From an uncultured Sterolibacterium sp. (GTDB lineage Bacteria > Pseudomonadota > Gammaproteobacteria > Burkholderiales > Rhodocyclaceae): a DNA stretch of 53,105 nt. Below are positions 36,443 to 44,715 of this stretch, one piece after another. The DNA is taken from contig CAILCO010000098.1 of the NCBI GenBank assembly GCA_903832735.1, positions 1-53,105 of the forward strand. Reading direction: 5' to 3'. A program made the translations under genes and the position numbers. The number at the start of each line of letters is the position of its first letter. Within the stretch, counting starts at the first letter, position 1. Below the pieces are notes generated by a model. It was not told the origin of the DNA and did no database searches. It saw only the letters and a list, made by a program, of their open reading frames with translations.

Positions 36443-37711
36443 CTACTGAAACATCTGCGGGAACAAGACGCTGATCCCATACAGTGTGGAGAGCACCACG
36501 ATGGTGACGACGATGAAGCCGCCGATCAGGTTCTCGGTCAGGGTATTGCAATATTCGCCCATGTGCTTCTTGTCATTGAGCAGCAGGATCAGGAAGACCA
36601 GCGCGGCGGGCAGCAGGGTGACCGCCACGACCTGGACGAACAGGGTGATCAGGACCAGCGGCGCGCCCGGAATCAGCACCACCAGCCCGGCGGTGACCAG
36701 GGTGAAGAAATAGCTGGCATAGAACCAGCGCGCCTCTTTAATCTTCTGGTTCAGCGAATGCGCCCAGCCGAAGATCTCGCCGAAGGCCCAGGAACTGGCC
36801 AGGGAGATGCAGATGGCGCCGAGCAGACCGGCATCGAACAGGCCGATGGCCATGAAGGTGCCGACATAGTGATCGGTTTTCAGCAAATGCTCGGCGGCCT
36901 GGGATGCGCTGTCGATATCCACGCCCTTCAGTACCGTGCCGGTGACGACGACGATGAAGATCGCGACCACCACCGTCAGGGTCGCGCCCAGCAGGGTATC
37001 GAACTTGCCCCAGGGGATGTCCTTCTCCAGCATGCCTTTGTCCACCACCGCGCTTTGCTGGAAGAACAGCATCCAGGGCGCAATGGTCGTGCCGATGTTG
37101 GCCATCAAAAAGAAGAACAGCTCGCCGTTGAAACCGCCGGGGAAGTTCGGCACCAGGCCGTCCTTGAGGATGGCCGAGACATCGGGATGAACCATGAAGG
37201 CGCCGGGGATGTAGATCAGGTTCAGGGCGCAAAACAGCAGCGCGATCTTTTCCCAGGTCCAGTAGCGGCCGTTCAGGACGATCATGCCCATCAGCGCCAC
37301 GACGCCGGCCACCGTGACCCAGGGCGGAATGCCGAAGATCTGCAGCGCCGAGGTCATGCCGATGAACTCGGTGACCAGGGTCAACCAGTCCAGGATCATC
37401 AGGTCGATCAGCGAAAACCAGCCCCAGAAGGCGCCGAAGCCGTCGAAAATCGCCTCGGCGTGGCCGCGCTTGGTGACGGCGCCCAGGCGCACGGTCATCT
37501 CCTGCACGTAGTAGGCGACGGGGATCAGCAGCAGCAGGAACCAGATCAGGTTGTAGCCGTATTTCGCGCCGGTCGCCGCGTAAGTCGTGATGCCGCCCGC
37601 ATCGTTGTCGGCGACCATGACCACCAGGCCCGGTCCGGCAATGACCAGGTACAGTTGTATGGCTTTCCAAAACTTGCGGAACTTGTAATACAGCTTGGAA
37701 AATAAGTTCAT
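36443..37711 (-). CDS. Nramp-family transporter with altered metal site
   Basis: Membrane protein of 422 residues with the Nramp (SLC11) fold: AGPGLVVMVADNDAGG in TM1, LDWLTLVTEFIGM in TM3 and ANIGTTIAPWMLFFQQSAVV in TM6. Metal-binding motifs differ from canonical members: TM1 DPGN reads DAGG (residues 37-40), and the TM6 MPH reads APW (211-213), so the methionine that selects transition metals is absent. Loss of that methionine is known from Nramp-related magnesium transporters. With MgtE-N/CBS Mg2+-sensing domains encoded downstream, I infer Mg2+ or another hard cation as substrate rather than Mn2+/Fe2+. First gene of a three-gene operon. Confidence 0.88.
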   Translation of the reverse strand: MNLFSKLYYKFRKFWKAIQLYLVIAGPGLVVMVADNDAGGITTYAATGAKYGYNLIWFLLLLIPVAYYVQEMTVRLGAVTKRGHAEAIFDGFGAFWGWFSLIDLMILDWLTLVTEFIGMTSALQIFGIPPWVTVAGVVALMGMIVLNGRYWTWEKIALLFCALNLIYIPGAFMVHPDVSAILKDGLVPNFPGGFNGELFFFLMANIGTTIAPWMLFFQQSAVVDKGMLEKDIPWGKFDTLLGATLTVVVAIFIVVVTGTVLKGVDIDSASQAAEHLLKTDHYVGTFMAIGLFDAGLLGAICISLASSWAFGEIFGWAHSLNQKIKEARWFYASYFFTLVTAGLVVLIPGAPLVLITLFVQVVAVTLLPAALVFLILLLNDKKHMGEYCNTLTENLIGGFIVVTIVVLSTLYGISVLFPQMFQ

Positions 37712-37885
37712 CTTGATCCCGGATCACCATCGACAATATTCGGGAGTCAGCCGCGCGCCGCCGACCCCGACCGGCATTGTAGGCCGGCTTGCGGCTGCGC
37801 AGATAGTTGAAATTTTCAAAACGCGTGCGCCAATGGACTACGCGGCGGCTGGCGCCATCGTCCCGCTTGGGGCACAATCGCCGCC

Positions 37886-38902
37886 ATGCTCGAAGCTCCG
37901 CCATCGGCCGCAACCCTGCTCCGGCGCATCGCCCTGGGTCTCGCCCTGGCGGCGCCGCTCGCGGCGATCAGCCTGCACCTCCTGCCGGCCCTGCTCTGCG
38001 GCTTCTTGATCCACGCCATGGTGCGCAAGCTGGCACCGCACCTGGAACGGCACTTGTCCACCCGGGGCGCCCGGGTGGCGGTGGTAGCCCTCCTGGCCAT
38101 CGCGCTGATCGCCGCCGTCGCCTTGCTGGTCGTCGGCCTGCTCGCCTTCTTCCACGGCAATGCCGGCAGCCTCTCGTCCCTGATGCAGAAGATGGCCGAA
38201 GTGCTCGAGTCTTCGCGCTCCCGGCTGCCGCAGTGGCTCGATGCCACCCTGCCGGCCGACCCGGCCGAATTGCAGTCCGCGGCCGCCGCCTGGCTGCGCG
38301 AACATGCCGGCGAGCTCCAGTTGTTCGGCAAGGAAAGCGTGCGCGCCCTGGTCCACGCTCTGCTCGGCATGGTCATCGGCGCCCTGGTGGCGCTACGCGA
38401 AACGGACGGTGATAGCGCAACCACCCCGCTGCTCGCCGATCTTGCCGGACATGCCGGCCGCTTCGATCGCGCCTTCCGCCAGATCGTCTTCGCCCAGGTC
38501 CAGATCGCCGCGATCAACGCCGGCATCACCGGCCTCTACCTGATGGTCGCCCTGCCCGTCTTCGGCATCCACTTGCCGCTGACCAAATCCCTGGTGGCGC
38601 TGACCTTCGTCACCGGCTTCCTGCCGATCGCCGGCAACCTGATTTCCAATCTGGTCATCGTGGTCCTGAGCCTGGCGCATTCCCCCGGCCTGGCGCTGGC
38701 GTCGCTGACGTTCCTGGTACTGATCCACAAGTTCGAATATTTTCTCAACGCGCGCATCGTCGGCCAGCGCATCAACGCGCACGCCTGGGAACTGCTGGTG
38801 GCCATGCTGGTCATGGAAGCCGCTTTCGGCATCCCGGGATTGATCCTGGCGCCGATCTACTACGCCTTCCTGAAGACCGAGATCGACAACGCCGCGTTCT
38901 GA
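37886..38902 (+). CDS. AI-2E/PerM-family membrane transporter
   Basis: Protein of 338 residues with seven to eight hydrophobic segments and the PerM/AI-2E C-terminal pattern: FGIHLPLTKSLVALTFVTGF, LPIAGNLISN and EAAFGIPGLILAPIYYAFLK. The family contains autoinducer-2 exporter TqsA, Na+/H+ antiporters and many proteins of unknown substrate. It is divergent from the Nramp operon, with 174 bases between, and monocistronic. Substrate unknown. Confidence 0.85.
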   Translation: MLEAPPSAATLLRRIALGLALAAPLAAISLHLLPALLCGFLIHAMVRKLAPHLERHLSTRGARVAVVALLAIALIAAVALLVVGLLAFFHGNAGSLSSLMQKMAEVLESSRSRLPQWLDATLPADPAELQSAAAAWLREHAGELQLFGKESVRALVHALLGMVIGALVALRETDGDSATTPLLADLAGHAGRFDRAFRQIVFAQVQIAAINAGITGLYLMVALPVFGIHLPLTKSLVALTFVTGFLPIAGNLISNLVIVVLSLAHSPGLALASLTFLVLIHKFEYFLNARIVGQRINAHAWELLVAMLVMEAAFGIPGLILAPIYYAFLKTEIDNAAF

Positions 38903-38950
38903 GCCGGCCATCGAGCCGGCCAGCATTCAAGCTAAACTCGGCAATACATT

Positions 38951-39082
38951 CACCACCAAGAACACCAAGGACACCAAGAAAAACGGGGATTGACCTGAAT
39001 GTCCCGATGATGAGATTTCACCCAACGGATAAGTGGTAATTACGGTGGGGTGTCCGGGTACACCTTGGTGTCCTTGGTGGTG
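38951..39082. repeat. CACCAAGGA palindromic repeat, copy C (expanded loop)
   Basis: Left arm CACCACCAAGAACACCAAGG continuing to about 38980. The right arm CACCTTGGTGTCCTTGGTGG lies at 39061-39080 and ends in TG. The interior is about 80 bases, longer than in copies A and B. It lies between the converging PerM-like and nitronate monooxygenase-like genes. Confidence 0.85.
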
Positions 39083-39100
39083 CAAATACCTTTTCTAGGT

Positions 39101-40357
39101 TCAATCCGGCAAGGCGATCCTCTGCTCGGTGCTGAACTGGTAGTCGTGGAACACATGCTCCGCGGAGAGAACCTGGTAGCTGCCGTCGGCCAGGCGTCGC
39201 GTCGTGTCCTTGAGGCGGTAGGTGTAATGGCCGCAGGTCCAGCAGTCGAAATTGCGCATGTGGGTGCACAAACAGGTCTTGTCCTTCACCGAAATCTTCG
39301 GCAGCCCGTGCTTGGTCTTCGGATGCGTCGCCAGCTCGCGGTTGTAGGCCGTGATGTAGGCGCAATTGCCCGAACCGTCGAGCAAGTAGCCGAAAGCCTC
39401 GCAGTTTGGCCGGATGCCAGAACCGATCGCCGGACTGTTTTTCAGCATGCGCATCGGATAGCCAGTCGGCGAGATGGTGTTGACCTCGATGTCCGCCTCG
39501 CTCGCCCTGAAGTATTCCTGCTGCACCGCGGCCGGCAGACCGCACTCCTGCGCCACGGTGAAGCGCGTCGCCACCTGCACCGCCGCGGCGCCGCTGTCGA
39601 GGAAGGAAACCGCGTCGCTGCCGGTGAAGATGCCGCCTGCGGCAATCAACGGAATATTCAGCTTCTCGACCTTCAGGTATTCCTGGATCTCGGCCATGAT
39701 CGTAGCCAGGTCGAAGTGTGCCCAGTCCATGCCGAAGCCCAGGTGGCCGCCGGCGAGCGGGCCTTCGACGATGACGAAATCGGGCAGCCGTTTGAGCTTG
39801 GCGATCTTGCGCAGGAAGATCTGCAGCGCGCGCAGCGAGGAAACGATGATGCCGAGCTTGGCATCGCGAAAGCGCGGATGGTCTTCGATCAGCGCGAAGG
39901 AACCCAGGTGCAGGCCGGCCGACAGCGTGATGCCGTCGACGCCGGCATCGAGCGCCGCGGTGAGGCGCACCCGCAGGGTCTCGCGCGGCGCGTTCATGGT
40001 CAGCTTTTCCATGCAATTGACGAAGATCATGCCGGTGCCGCGCTTGGCTTCCATGGTCCTGCCGACATGATTCTGGGTCGCCTCCGCCAACCGCCCGAGG
40101 TCGAACAGCACGTCCGACTTGTCGGCGTTGGCGACGTTGTACTTGTACAGCTTGAGCTTCTCCTTGACGAAGTGCGTGCTGAATCGGCGGTCCGAAACGG
40201 TGGGCACCATGGCGTCGGAGATATGGCCGATACCGCCCAGCCGTGCCGCCTCGAGCGCCAGCTCCGCCGTCGATATATCCACGCCCATACCGCCGATGAT
40301 GATCGGCACCAGTTCCGCCTTGCCGAAGCGCAAGCGGAAGTCATCAACGCATTTCAT
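39101..40357 (-). CDS. nitronate monooxygenase-like FMN enzyme (NPD family)
   Basis: Protein of 418 residues with an FMN-binding TIM barrel: IIIGGMGVDIST at the N-terminus, GIIVSSLRALQIF, VEGPLAGGHLGFG and PLIAAGGIFTGSDAVSFLDS followed by GAAAVQVATRF for phosphate binding. An extra C-terminal region (about 320-400) is cysteine-rich (CEAFGYLLDGSGNCAY, CLCTHMRNFDCWTCGHYTY), suggesting a metal or Fe-S site not found in simple nitronate monooxygenases. GAAGGA precedes the ATG. Related proteins act as nitronate monooxygenases or enoyl reductases (FabK-like); the substrate here is unknown. Confidence 0.82.
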   Translation of the reverse strand: MKCVDDFRLRFGKAELVPIIIGGMGVDISTAELALEAARLGGIGHISDAMVPTVSDRRFSTHFVKEKLKLYKYNVANADKSDVLFDLGRLAEATQNHVGRTMEAKRGTGMIFVNCMEKLTMNAPRETLRVRLTAALDAGVDGITLSAGLHLGSFALIEDHPRFRDAKLGIIVSSLRALQIFLRKIAKLKRLPDFVIVEGPLAGGHLGFGMDWAHFDLATIMAEIQEYLKVEKLNIPLIAAGGIFTGSDAVSFLDSGAAAVQVATRFTVAQECGLPAAVQQEYFRASEADIEVNTISPTGYPMRMLKNSPAIGSGIRPNCEAFGYLLDGSGNCAYITAYNRELATHPKTKHGLPKISVKDKTCLCTHMRNFDCWTCGHYTYRLKDTTRRLADGSYQVLSAEHVFHDYQFSTEQRIALPD

Positions 40358-40397
40358 TACTATCCTTCTACTGCCATCGACAGTGATAACGTGTTTT

Positions 40398-40703
40398 TCA
40401 GGCGGTGATGCTGATGCGCGAACCGATCAACTGGCCGTTAGCGTTCACTACCGGTTTCGCCACTGGTTCAGGGGCTTTGACCTGATCGGCCGCCGCCTGC
40501 CGCGCCTTGGCGGCGGCATCATTGGCGGCCTGATCGGCCTGGGCGGCACGCGCCCTGGCGGCCTGATCGTTCTGGCTGATGCGCGCAGCAGGCGCGTCGG
40601 GACTCTGCTGTCCGCTCAGTTGTCCGCTCGTTTGCCCACTCGGTTGCCCCAATGGGCTCGCCATGGCTGAAGCCAAGCCGGGGATTAGGGAAGCAATGTC
40701 CAT
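40398..40703 (-). CDS. small Ala/Gln-rich protein of unknown function
   Basis: Protein of 101 residues. The N-terminus MDIASLIPGLASAMASPLGQ resembles short proteins of the YjfB 'putative motility protein' type. The rest is low-complexity (SGQTSGQLSGQQS, then an Ala-rich helical stretch with AARARAAQADQAANDAAAK). The GAGAGGAG ribosome binding site seven bases before the ATG at 40703 decides the start; the frame open to 40757 overlaps the upstream gene. It begins 25 bases after the COG2509 flavoprotein. Function not recognised. Confidence 0.65.
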   Translation of the reverse strand: MDIASLIPGLASAMASPLGQPSGQTSGQLSGQQSPDAPAARISQNDQAARARAAQADQAANDAAAKARQAAADQVKAPEPVAKPVVNANGQLIGSRISITA

Positions 40704-40728
40704 GTCTCGACTCCTCTCAAACTTGCCA

Positions 40729-42360
40729 TCAGGCAACCGGCGACATGATACGCCCATTGAAATCCCGCTGCAGGCTCAGGGCCACGGCTTCCGCCGCTTT
40801 GATACCGTCAACCGCCGCGGAAAGGATTCCGCCTGCATATCCTGCCCCCTCCCCTGCGGGAAACAGGCCGCGAATATTCACGCTCTGACCATCCTCGCCG
40901 CGGCGGATGCGGATCGGCGAAGAAGTGCGCGTCTCGACCCCGGTCAGCAAGGCGTCGTCCATGGCAAAGCCCTTGATCTGCCGCTCGAAGGCGGGCAGCG
41001 CCTCGCGCAGTGCGGCGACGACGAAATCGGGCAGGCAACCGGCCAGGTCGCACATCCGGACGCCGGGCGTGTAGGACGGCTGGACCGCGCCCAGTGCGAG
41101 CGAGGGCCGGCCCTGGAGAAAATCGCCCACTCTCTGCGCCGGAGCGGCATAGTCCCCGCCGCCTGCGGCAAAGGCGAGTTCCTCCCAGTGGCGCTGGAAG
41201 GCGATGCCGGCCAGCGGATGTCCCGGATAGTCGAGAGGCGTGACGCCGACGACGATGGCGCTGTTGGCATTGCGCTCGTTGCGCGAATACTGGCTCATGC
41301 CGTTGGTCACCACCCGCCCCGGCTCCGAGGCGGCGGCGACCACCGTGCCGCCGGGGCACATGCAGAAGCTGTATGCCGAGCGCCCGTTGGCCGCGTGATG
41401 CACCAGCTTGTAATCGGCGGCGCCCAAAGCGGGGTGACCGGCATGCTTGCCGAAGCGCGCGCGGTCGATCAGGGACTGCGGATGTTCGATGCGCAGGCCG
41501 ATGGAAAAGGCCTTGGCCTCGATCGCGACGCCGCGCTCGAAGAGCATCTGAAAAGTGTCGCGGGCGCTGTGGCCGACGGCGAGCACCACATGGTCGGCGG
41601 CGATCCGCTCGCCGCCTGCGAGGACCACGCCGGAGATCCGGCCATCATCGATATCGAGATCCTCGACCCGGCTCTGGAAACGGAATTCGCCGCCCTTCGC
41701 CTGGATCGCGGCACGCATGTTCTCGACCACGGTCACCAGCCTGAAGGTACCGATATGCGGCTTGCTGACATAGAGAATCTCGGGCGGTGCGCCGGCCAGG
41801 ACGAACTCCGTGAGCACCTTGCGCCCGCGCAGCAGCGGATCCTTGATCTGGCTGTGCAGTTTGCCGTCGGAGAAGGTCCCGGCGCCGCCTTCGCCGAACT
41901 GGACATTCGATTCCGGATTGAGTTGGCCGCCCCGCCACAACGCGAAGGTGTCCTTGGTCCGCTCGCGGACGGCCTTGCCGCGTTCCAGCAGGATCGGACG
42001 AAAGCCCATCTGGGCGAGGAGCAGGCCGGCAAACAGGCCGCAAGGGCCGGTGCCGATCACTACCGGCCGGGACGACAGGCCGGCCGGGGCCCGCGTCGGG
42101 AGATGATAGCGAGTGTCGGGCGCGGTCTGGATGCGCCGGTCGCCCGCGAGGACAGAGAGCAGCGACGCCTGGTTCCTGACCTCGACGTCGAGGGTGTAGA
42201 TGAAGACGATGGCCGAAAGCTTGCGGGCGTCGTAACCGCGGCGAAAGATCGTATAGCCGAGGAGATCGGCGGCGGGAATGTTCAGGCGCCCGAGTATCGC
42301 GGCGCGGATTGCCTCCTCGGGATGGTCGAGAGGAAGCTTGACTTCTGTCAATCGCAACAT
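40729..42360 (-). CDS. FAD-dependent dehydrogenase, COG2509 family
   Basis: Flavoprotein of 543 residues. A small N-terminal domain (about 1-95, RRGYDARKLSAIVFIYTLDV) precedes a Rossmann FAD-binding motif (VVIGTGPCGLFAGLLLAQMG) and a substrate region with NVQFGEGGAGTFSDGKLHSQ. The C-terminal FAD motif is GLFPAGEGAGYAGGILSAAV. This is the architecture of uncharacterised COG2509 dehydrogenases. The substrate is unknown. The start ATG is preceded by GGAAGG. The 49-residue small gene ends 63 bases upstream on the same strand. Confidence 0.87.
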   Translation of the reverse strand: MLRLTEVKLPLDHPEEAIRAAILGRLNIPAADLLGYTIFRRGYDARKLSAIVFIYTLDVEVRNQASLLSVLAGDRRIQTAPDTRYHLPTRAPAGLSSRPVVIGTGPCGLFAGLLLAQMGFRPILLERGKAVRERTKDTFALWRGGQLNPESNVQFGEGGAGTFSDGKLHSQIKDPLLRGRKVLTEFVLAGAPPEILYVSKPHIGTFRLVTVVENMRAAIQAKGGEFRFQSRVEDLDIDDGRISGVVLAGGERIAADHVVLAVGHSARDTFQMLFERGVAIEAKAFSIGLRIEHPQSLIDRARFGKHAGHPALGAADYKLVHHAANGRSAYSFCMCPGGTVVAAASEPGRVVTNGMSQYSRNERNANSAIVVGVTPLDYPGHPLAGIAFQRHWEELAFAAGGGDYAAPAQRVGDFLQGRPSLALGAVQPSYTPGVRMCDLAGCLPDFVVAALREALPAFERQIKGFAMDDALLTGVETRTSSPIRIRRGEDGQSVNIRGLFPAGEGAGYAGGILSAAVDGIKAAEAVALSLQRDFNGRIMSPVA

Positions 42361-42423
42361 GGCCTTCCGATGGGAACGAGGCAGGAGGCCGCTATTCTAT
42401 CTCCTTGGCTGAATCGACCGGAA

Positions 42424-42573
42424 TCAGCGCCCGGGCGCGGGGACCAGGACCAGTTTCACGCCGATCTCGTAGGCCTTGGCCACCGAACCCCAGTTGTCCT
42501 CGAGATAGGACCTGGCGGAGAACAGCGAGCCGACAAATTGTTTAAGTCCCTTGTAAGTCACCTGGAAGCACAT
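42424..42573 (-). CDS. possible 49-residue protein
   Basis: A small open frame upstream of the COG2509 gene with a high-GC third-position pattern like real genes here. The protein contains FVGSLFSARSYLEDNWGSVA and KAYEIGVKLVLVPAPGR; no membrane helix is evident. A GGCGGA lies about nine bases upstream, and an in-frame TTG two codons earlier is an alternative start. I do not recognise a family. It may be translated as a leader or independent peptide, or be a gene remnant. Confidence 0.45.
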   Translation of the reverse strand: MCFQVTYKGLKQFVGSLFSARSYLEDNWGSVAKAYEIGVKLVLVPAPGR

Positions 42574-42675
42574 GTTCAAATTTCCGCCTGAATGTCTGTG
42601 ATTACTATAACGACACGGCGCGGAAAAACCTTAGCCGAGCCGCAGGGCCGCGCCCCGCAGGAAGTCCCCGTGGGG

Positions 42676-42749
42676 AGCCCCAAGGCAAGGCAGCGTAATT
42701 ACTGCGAGCAAGACGCGCGATCGTCATCGCCTTGCTTGGAAAGGGGGCT
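42676..42749. other. long imperfect hairpin, no gene
   Basis: AGCCCC and AAGGCAAGGC on the left (42676-42691) pair with GCCTTGCTT and GGGGGCT on the right (42729-42749), with an A-rich bulge. A smaller CCCCGTGGGG palindrome precedes it. The 42574-42927 region otherwise holds no gene I support: a 95-codon minus-strand frame runs through these hairpins and the terminator and is not convincing. The element could be a 3' untranslated structure or a small repeat. Confidence 0.4.
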
Positions 42750-42772
42750 GGGGGGAAGGCAAATGGGCGGAC

Positions 42773-42798
42773 AAAAAAAGTCCCGCACGAGGCGGGAC
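42773..42798 (-). terminator. rho-independent terminator on the minus strand
   Basis: GTCCCGC (42780-42786) pairs with GCGGGAC (42792-42798) around a five-base loop. On the minus strand the stem is followed by TTTTTTT. It would end the transcript of the gene at 42928-43512, leaving a 3' region of about 130 bases. Confidence 0.85.
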
Positions 42799-42927
42799 AA
42801 TTAGAAGAGGAGACACGCACCGTCAAATCAGAAGCCGCGCGGTCATTCGTCGAGCGGCGCCGGGTCATCAAGTGCGCCCCAAGAATAGCCACTTGCGCTG
42901 CGGAGAGGTGAAAACGATTATTACAAT

Positions 42928-43512
42928 TTATTTCTGGGTATTAACCGGTTTCGGCTGATAGGCCAGCAACCTTTCCCGGTATTGCGCCTTCTCTGACGGC
43001 GTTGCCACCGCAATCCTGGCTTTCAGGCGCGCGTATTCCCCGGTCTGCTCGAAGTGTTCGAGAGACTGCATGGTTTCCTCGAAACCCTTGGTCTCGAAGG
43101 CCCTTTTGCCGCCGACCAGGGCCACGACCAGACACAGCGTGCCGGCGCCCAGATGCTTGGCAGCCGCTTCCTGCTCTATCCGGTCATCGACCTTGGCCCC
43201 GAGTATCGCCAGCGCCTCCTGCTCGGGGACGGCCTTGCTGTAGGTTTCCGCAAAAAGTTTTCGCGCCAGGGCGGCTTCCCCGGCACGGCGCTGCTCGAAT
43301 TCGGCCACTTCCCTGTCCCAGCCGGCAGCCGAGGACGGATTGGCGCGGGTACAGGCCCGGGCGATAAAACGCGGGCCTTCGATGAAACCGATCGCCCGTA
43401 TCAGGGTGATCTCGGCTTCGGGAATAGCCACCTGGGCAAGCGCCTCCGCCGCACCCGGCAGACTTGCCAGGGTGAACATCAGGAGGCTGGCGAACCACTG
43501 TCTGGGCATCAT
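42928..43512 (-). CDS. exported hypothetical protein
   Basis: Protein of 194 residues. It has a signal peptide (RQWFASLLMFTLASLPGAAEALA) and then a mostly helical, charged mature region with two or three cysteines (RACTRANPS, GTLCLVVALVGGK). No family recognised. A perfect -10 TATAAT (43558-43553) lies upstream and places the transcript start near 43546. This argues against a GTG start at 43545 and for the ATG at 43512, although no strong Shine-Dalgarno is visible. Monocistronic: its own promoter and a terminator at 42773-42798. Confidence 0.7.
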   Translation of the reverse strand: MMPRQWFASLLMFTLASLPGAAEALAQVAIPEAEITLIRAIGFIEGPRFIARACTRANPSSAAGWDREVAEFEQRRAGEAALARKLFAETYSKAVPEQEALAILGAKVDDRIEQEAAAKHLGAGTLCLVVALVGGKRAFETKGFEETMQSLEHFEQTGEYARLKARIAVATPSEKAQYRERLLAYQPKPVNTQK

Positions 43513-43552
43513 GGCTAGGGTTCTTAGGCGGGCAACGATGGGCACAGAGCCT

Positions 43553-43580
43553 ATTATACCAACGCGGCGTGCCCGGAAAA
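43553..43580 (-). promoter_or_regulatory. sigma-70-like promoter of the exported hypothetical gene
   Basis: On the minus strand TATAAT (43558-43553) matches the -10 consensus exactly. TTTTCC (43580-43575) is a weak -35 with a 16-base spacer. The predicted start is about 33 bases before the chosen ATG. Confidence 0.6.
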
Positions 43581-43591
43581 CCGCCGCACGA

Positions 43592-44434
43592 TCATTGCCG
43601 CGACAGGAATTGCTCGCTGATTTCTTCGAAATACTCCTGCTCGCCGTCAGCGTTTAGTCCCAATTCCTTCAGCACATCGCTGCGCAGCGTAGGCCACAGC
43701 GGATCGTCGACATGGTTCAGGCGATGATAAAAATATCCTGCCAACTGGATGATCGCCACCAGCGCGCAGGCCGCGCCGATTTCGTCGCGCGGTATCTCGT
43801 GATGATAGCGGATCGCAGCGCAGACGAAATCCGGCAGGGCCCAGTGCCTGGCGACGATATAGCCGACACTGCAATGGTCGACCTGATAGCGCGCATCCTC
43901 CTCTGCCAGGGTGGGCCAGCAGCAGGTGTTTTTAAGTTGCAGCGTCTGGCAATAGTCGGGAAAGCGCTGCATCAGAATAGGCACGCCGCATTCATGAAAA
44001 ATGCCGGCCATGTAGGCCTGGTCGGGAAAGACATTGCAGATCGAGACGCGGTCCTTGGCAATTATCGCGGCCAGCTCGGCGATCTCCTGCGAGCGTGTCC
44101 AGAAGGTGTCATAGGCCTTGCGCGCCCGGTCCGAAACCGAACAGGTCAAGGCCATCGCTTGCACCAGGTTGAAGGTCTGCTTGACGCCGACCGTCATGAT
44201 GACTTCCTCGATGGCGGCGAATTTCTTGCCGCGCCCGAACACCGGCGAGCGCGCCGCCCGAAAGAGCATCGCCGAAATGCCGGGATCCTGGGTGATGACC
44301 CGAGCCAGCGCGCGCACATTGGCGTCGTCCCTGGCCAGCAATTCGCGCAACTCGATCAGCACCGCTGGTTGGGGGGGAATCTTGATGCCCTTGGCGACGA
44401 GTTCCTTCACGGACTTGGTGATGTCGATAGTCAT
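43592..44434 (-). CDS. HDOD-domain protein
   Basis: Protein of 280 residues with a single HDOD domain (about 20-225): IPPQPAVLIELRELLARDDA, VITQDPGISAMLFRAARSPV, IFHECGVPILMQRFP and RYQVDHCSVGYIVARHWALP. HDOD domains lack full HD metal ligands and act in signalling or motility control. The ATG at 44434 was chosen; a TTG at 44455 would add seven residues. Together with two other HDOD proteins in this window it suggests a local signalling theme. It overlaps or abuts the EAL-like remnant upstream. Confidence 0.87.
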   Translation of the reverse strand: MTIDITKSVKELVAKGIKIPPQPAVLIELRELLARDDANVRALARVITQDPGISAMLFRAARSPVFGRGKKFAAIEEVIMTVGVKQTFNLVQAMALTCSVSDRARKAYDTFWTRSQEIAELAAIIAKDRVSICNVFPDQAYMAGIFHECGVPILMQRFPDYCQTLQLKNTCCWPTLAEEDARYQVDHCSVGYIVARHWALPDFVCAAIRYHHEIPRDEIGAACALVAIIQLAGYFYHRLNHVDDPLWPTLRSDVLKELGLNADGEQEYFEEISEQFLSRQ

Positions 44435-44444
44435 CTCGGCTTTA

Positions 44445-44570
44445 TTATCCGGCAATCTTTTCTTGCGGCGCTGTCTTCATCCTGCCGACAAACTCCTCGA
44501 CCGCCTCCAGCGCCAGCAGGCGGCTGAACAGCTTGCCGTGATAGGCATGACAGCCCTGCATCGTTGGCAT
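44445..44570 (-). pseudogene. possible C-terminal remnant of an EAL-domain gene
   Basis: A 41-codon frame just upstream of the HDOD gene reads MQGCHAYHGKLFSRLLALEA then VEEFVGRM. This resembles the end of EAL domains (QGYLFSRPL...EEF). Codon use is like real genes. No EAL body is found upstream in any frame before the divergent dehydrogenase at 44716, so if the similarity is real it is a relic. It could instead be a short independent gene. The rest of 44571-44715 shows nothing clear. Confidence 0.35.
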
Positions 44571-44715
44571 CGGTGAGGATATCACGGAGCATCGCGGAGC
44601 ATCGGTTGCCCGTCATTTGTCCTTACGCTACCATGGCGCGCGCTGTCGAAGATCGTCACCGACGCTGCAGGTGCGATCATCCAGCCGCAACCGATAATAA
44701 ATGGAGACGGAAAAT

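Noticed and set aside
42605-42892. 95-codon minus-strand frame
   Set aside because: It runs through hairpins and a rho-independent terminator, has no ribosome binding site and shows biased low-information composition.
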